Positions 6,561-6,592 of a DNA stretch of 6,592 bases are shown here, one piece after another. Positions within the stretch are counted from its first letter, which is position 1. Each line of letters starts with the position of its first letter. A program made the position numbers and the translations under genes. Location of the stretch: assembly GCA_027325115.1 (NCBI GenBank), contig DAHWFG010000187.1, positions 1-6,592 of the forward strand, read 5' to 3'. Origin of the DNA: JAKBCQ01 sp021807585 (GTDB lineage: Bacteria; Planctomycetota; Planctomycetia; Isosphaerales; Isosphaeraceae). Under the pieces are notes generated by a model. The model was not told the DNA's origin. It did not search any database and was given only the letters and a program-made list of their open reading frames with translations.

Positions 6561-6592
6561 GGAATCGACATTTCGGCGCCGGTGATCTGGCG

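Larger units (their letters stand above)
6024..6592. repeat. REP-like inverted-repeat array, continuing past the window edge
   Basis: Two related 25-base half-elements alternate. Half A begins GGGAGGGCGA and ends GAGCC. Half B, read on the minus strand, also begins GGGAGGGCGA and ends GAGCC; A and reversed B agree at 19-20 of 25 positions. Four A-B pairs form long imperfect hairpins, each with a 30-base AT-rich loop. A starts lie at 6073, 6202, 6331 and 6442 (steps 129, 129, 111). Three B halves, and the orphan at 6536, are followed by a tail beginning GGAATCGACATTTCGGCG. The spacer between pairs holds a decayed A-like stretch (GGGAGGACGAACC, 6313-6325) and is missing before the fourth pair, which explains the shorter step. 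The array begins 17 bases after the FtsK-like stop codon. It is probably a dispersed, structured intergenic repeat; no transposase is visible. Confidence 0.9.

Noticed and set aside
6003..6571. Protein-coding genes in the repeat array (plus 6003-6377, minus 6053-6571)
   Set aside because: The frames consist of the repeat unit on both strands, lack ribosome sites, and include non-silent changes in tails and loops. They are left as a testable observation and not annotated as genes.
6073..6592. CRISPR array
   Set aside because: The sequences between repeats are homologous to each other, the repeat is an inverted pair with a long loop, and no cas gene is present.

Overview
The window most likely comes from a planctomycete (phylum Planctomycetota). 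Two things suggest this. The 1,373-residue FtsK/SpoIIIE-type protein has the layout and signature stretches I associate with planctomycete homologues. The 3' end carries a GC-rich repeat whose translations read GEPPCEP on one strand and GSHGGSPS on the other, a type of repeat I recall from planctomycete genomes. Both are recognition from memory, not search results.

Layout. Positions 1-1040 (minus strand) hold the first 346 codons of a major facilitator superfamily transporter of the anion:cation symporter (tartrate/sugar-acid) type, cut by the left edge. Positions 1041-1559 are a divergent intergenic region. It contains a conspicuous AT-rich island with a TATAAT box and a perfect palindrome (probable control region of the transporter), a possible leader ORF, and a possible plus-strand promoter. 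At 1572-1796 (plus) there is a small 74-codon gene whose product resembles a WXG100/ESAT-6 helical hairpin, with WDD in place of WXG. After 88 bases comes the dominant gene, 1885-6006 (plus). It encodes a membrane-anchored protein with two long coiled coils and three tandem FtsK-like ATPase domains, of which only the middle one keeps intact Walker motifs. From 6024 to the right edge lies an array of REP-like inverted repeat pairs: four long imperfect hairpins, each with a 30-base loop, plus a half-element at either end.

The most interesting biology is the pair formed by the small WXG100-like gene and the three-domain ATPase. In established type VII (ESX) secretion, a WXG100 substrate works with an EccC/EssC ATPase that also has membrane helices and three tandem ATPase domains. 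The pair here may be a compact, coiled-coil-rich planctomycete counterpart. No other type VII component is visible, so secretion is an inference. The transporter is divergent and probably unrelated to it. The 3' repeat array is probably a non-coding structured or mobile repeat, but it stays open in frame on both strands and its unit spacings are all multiples of three.
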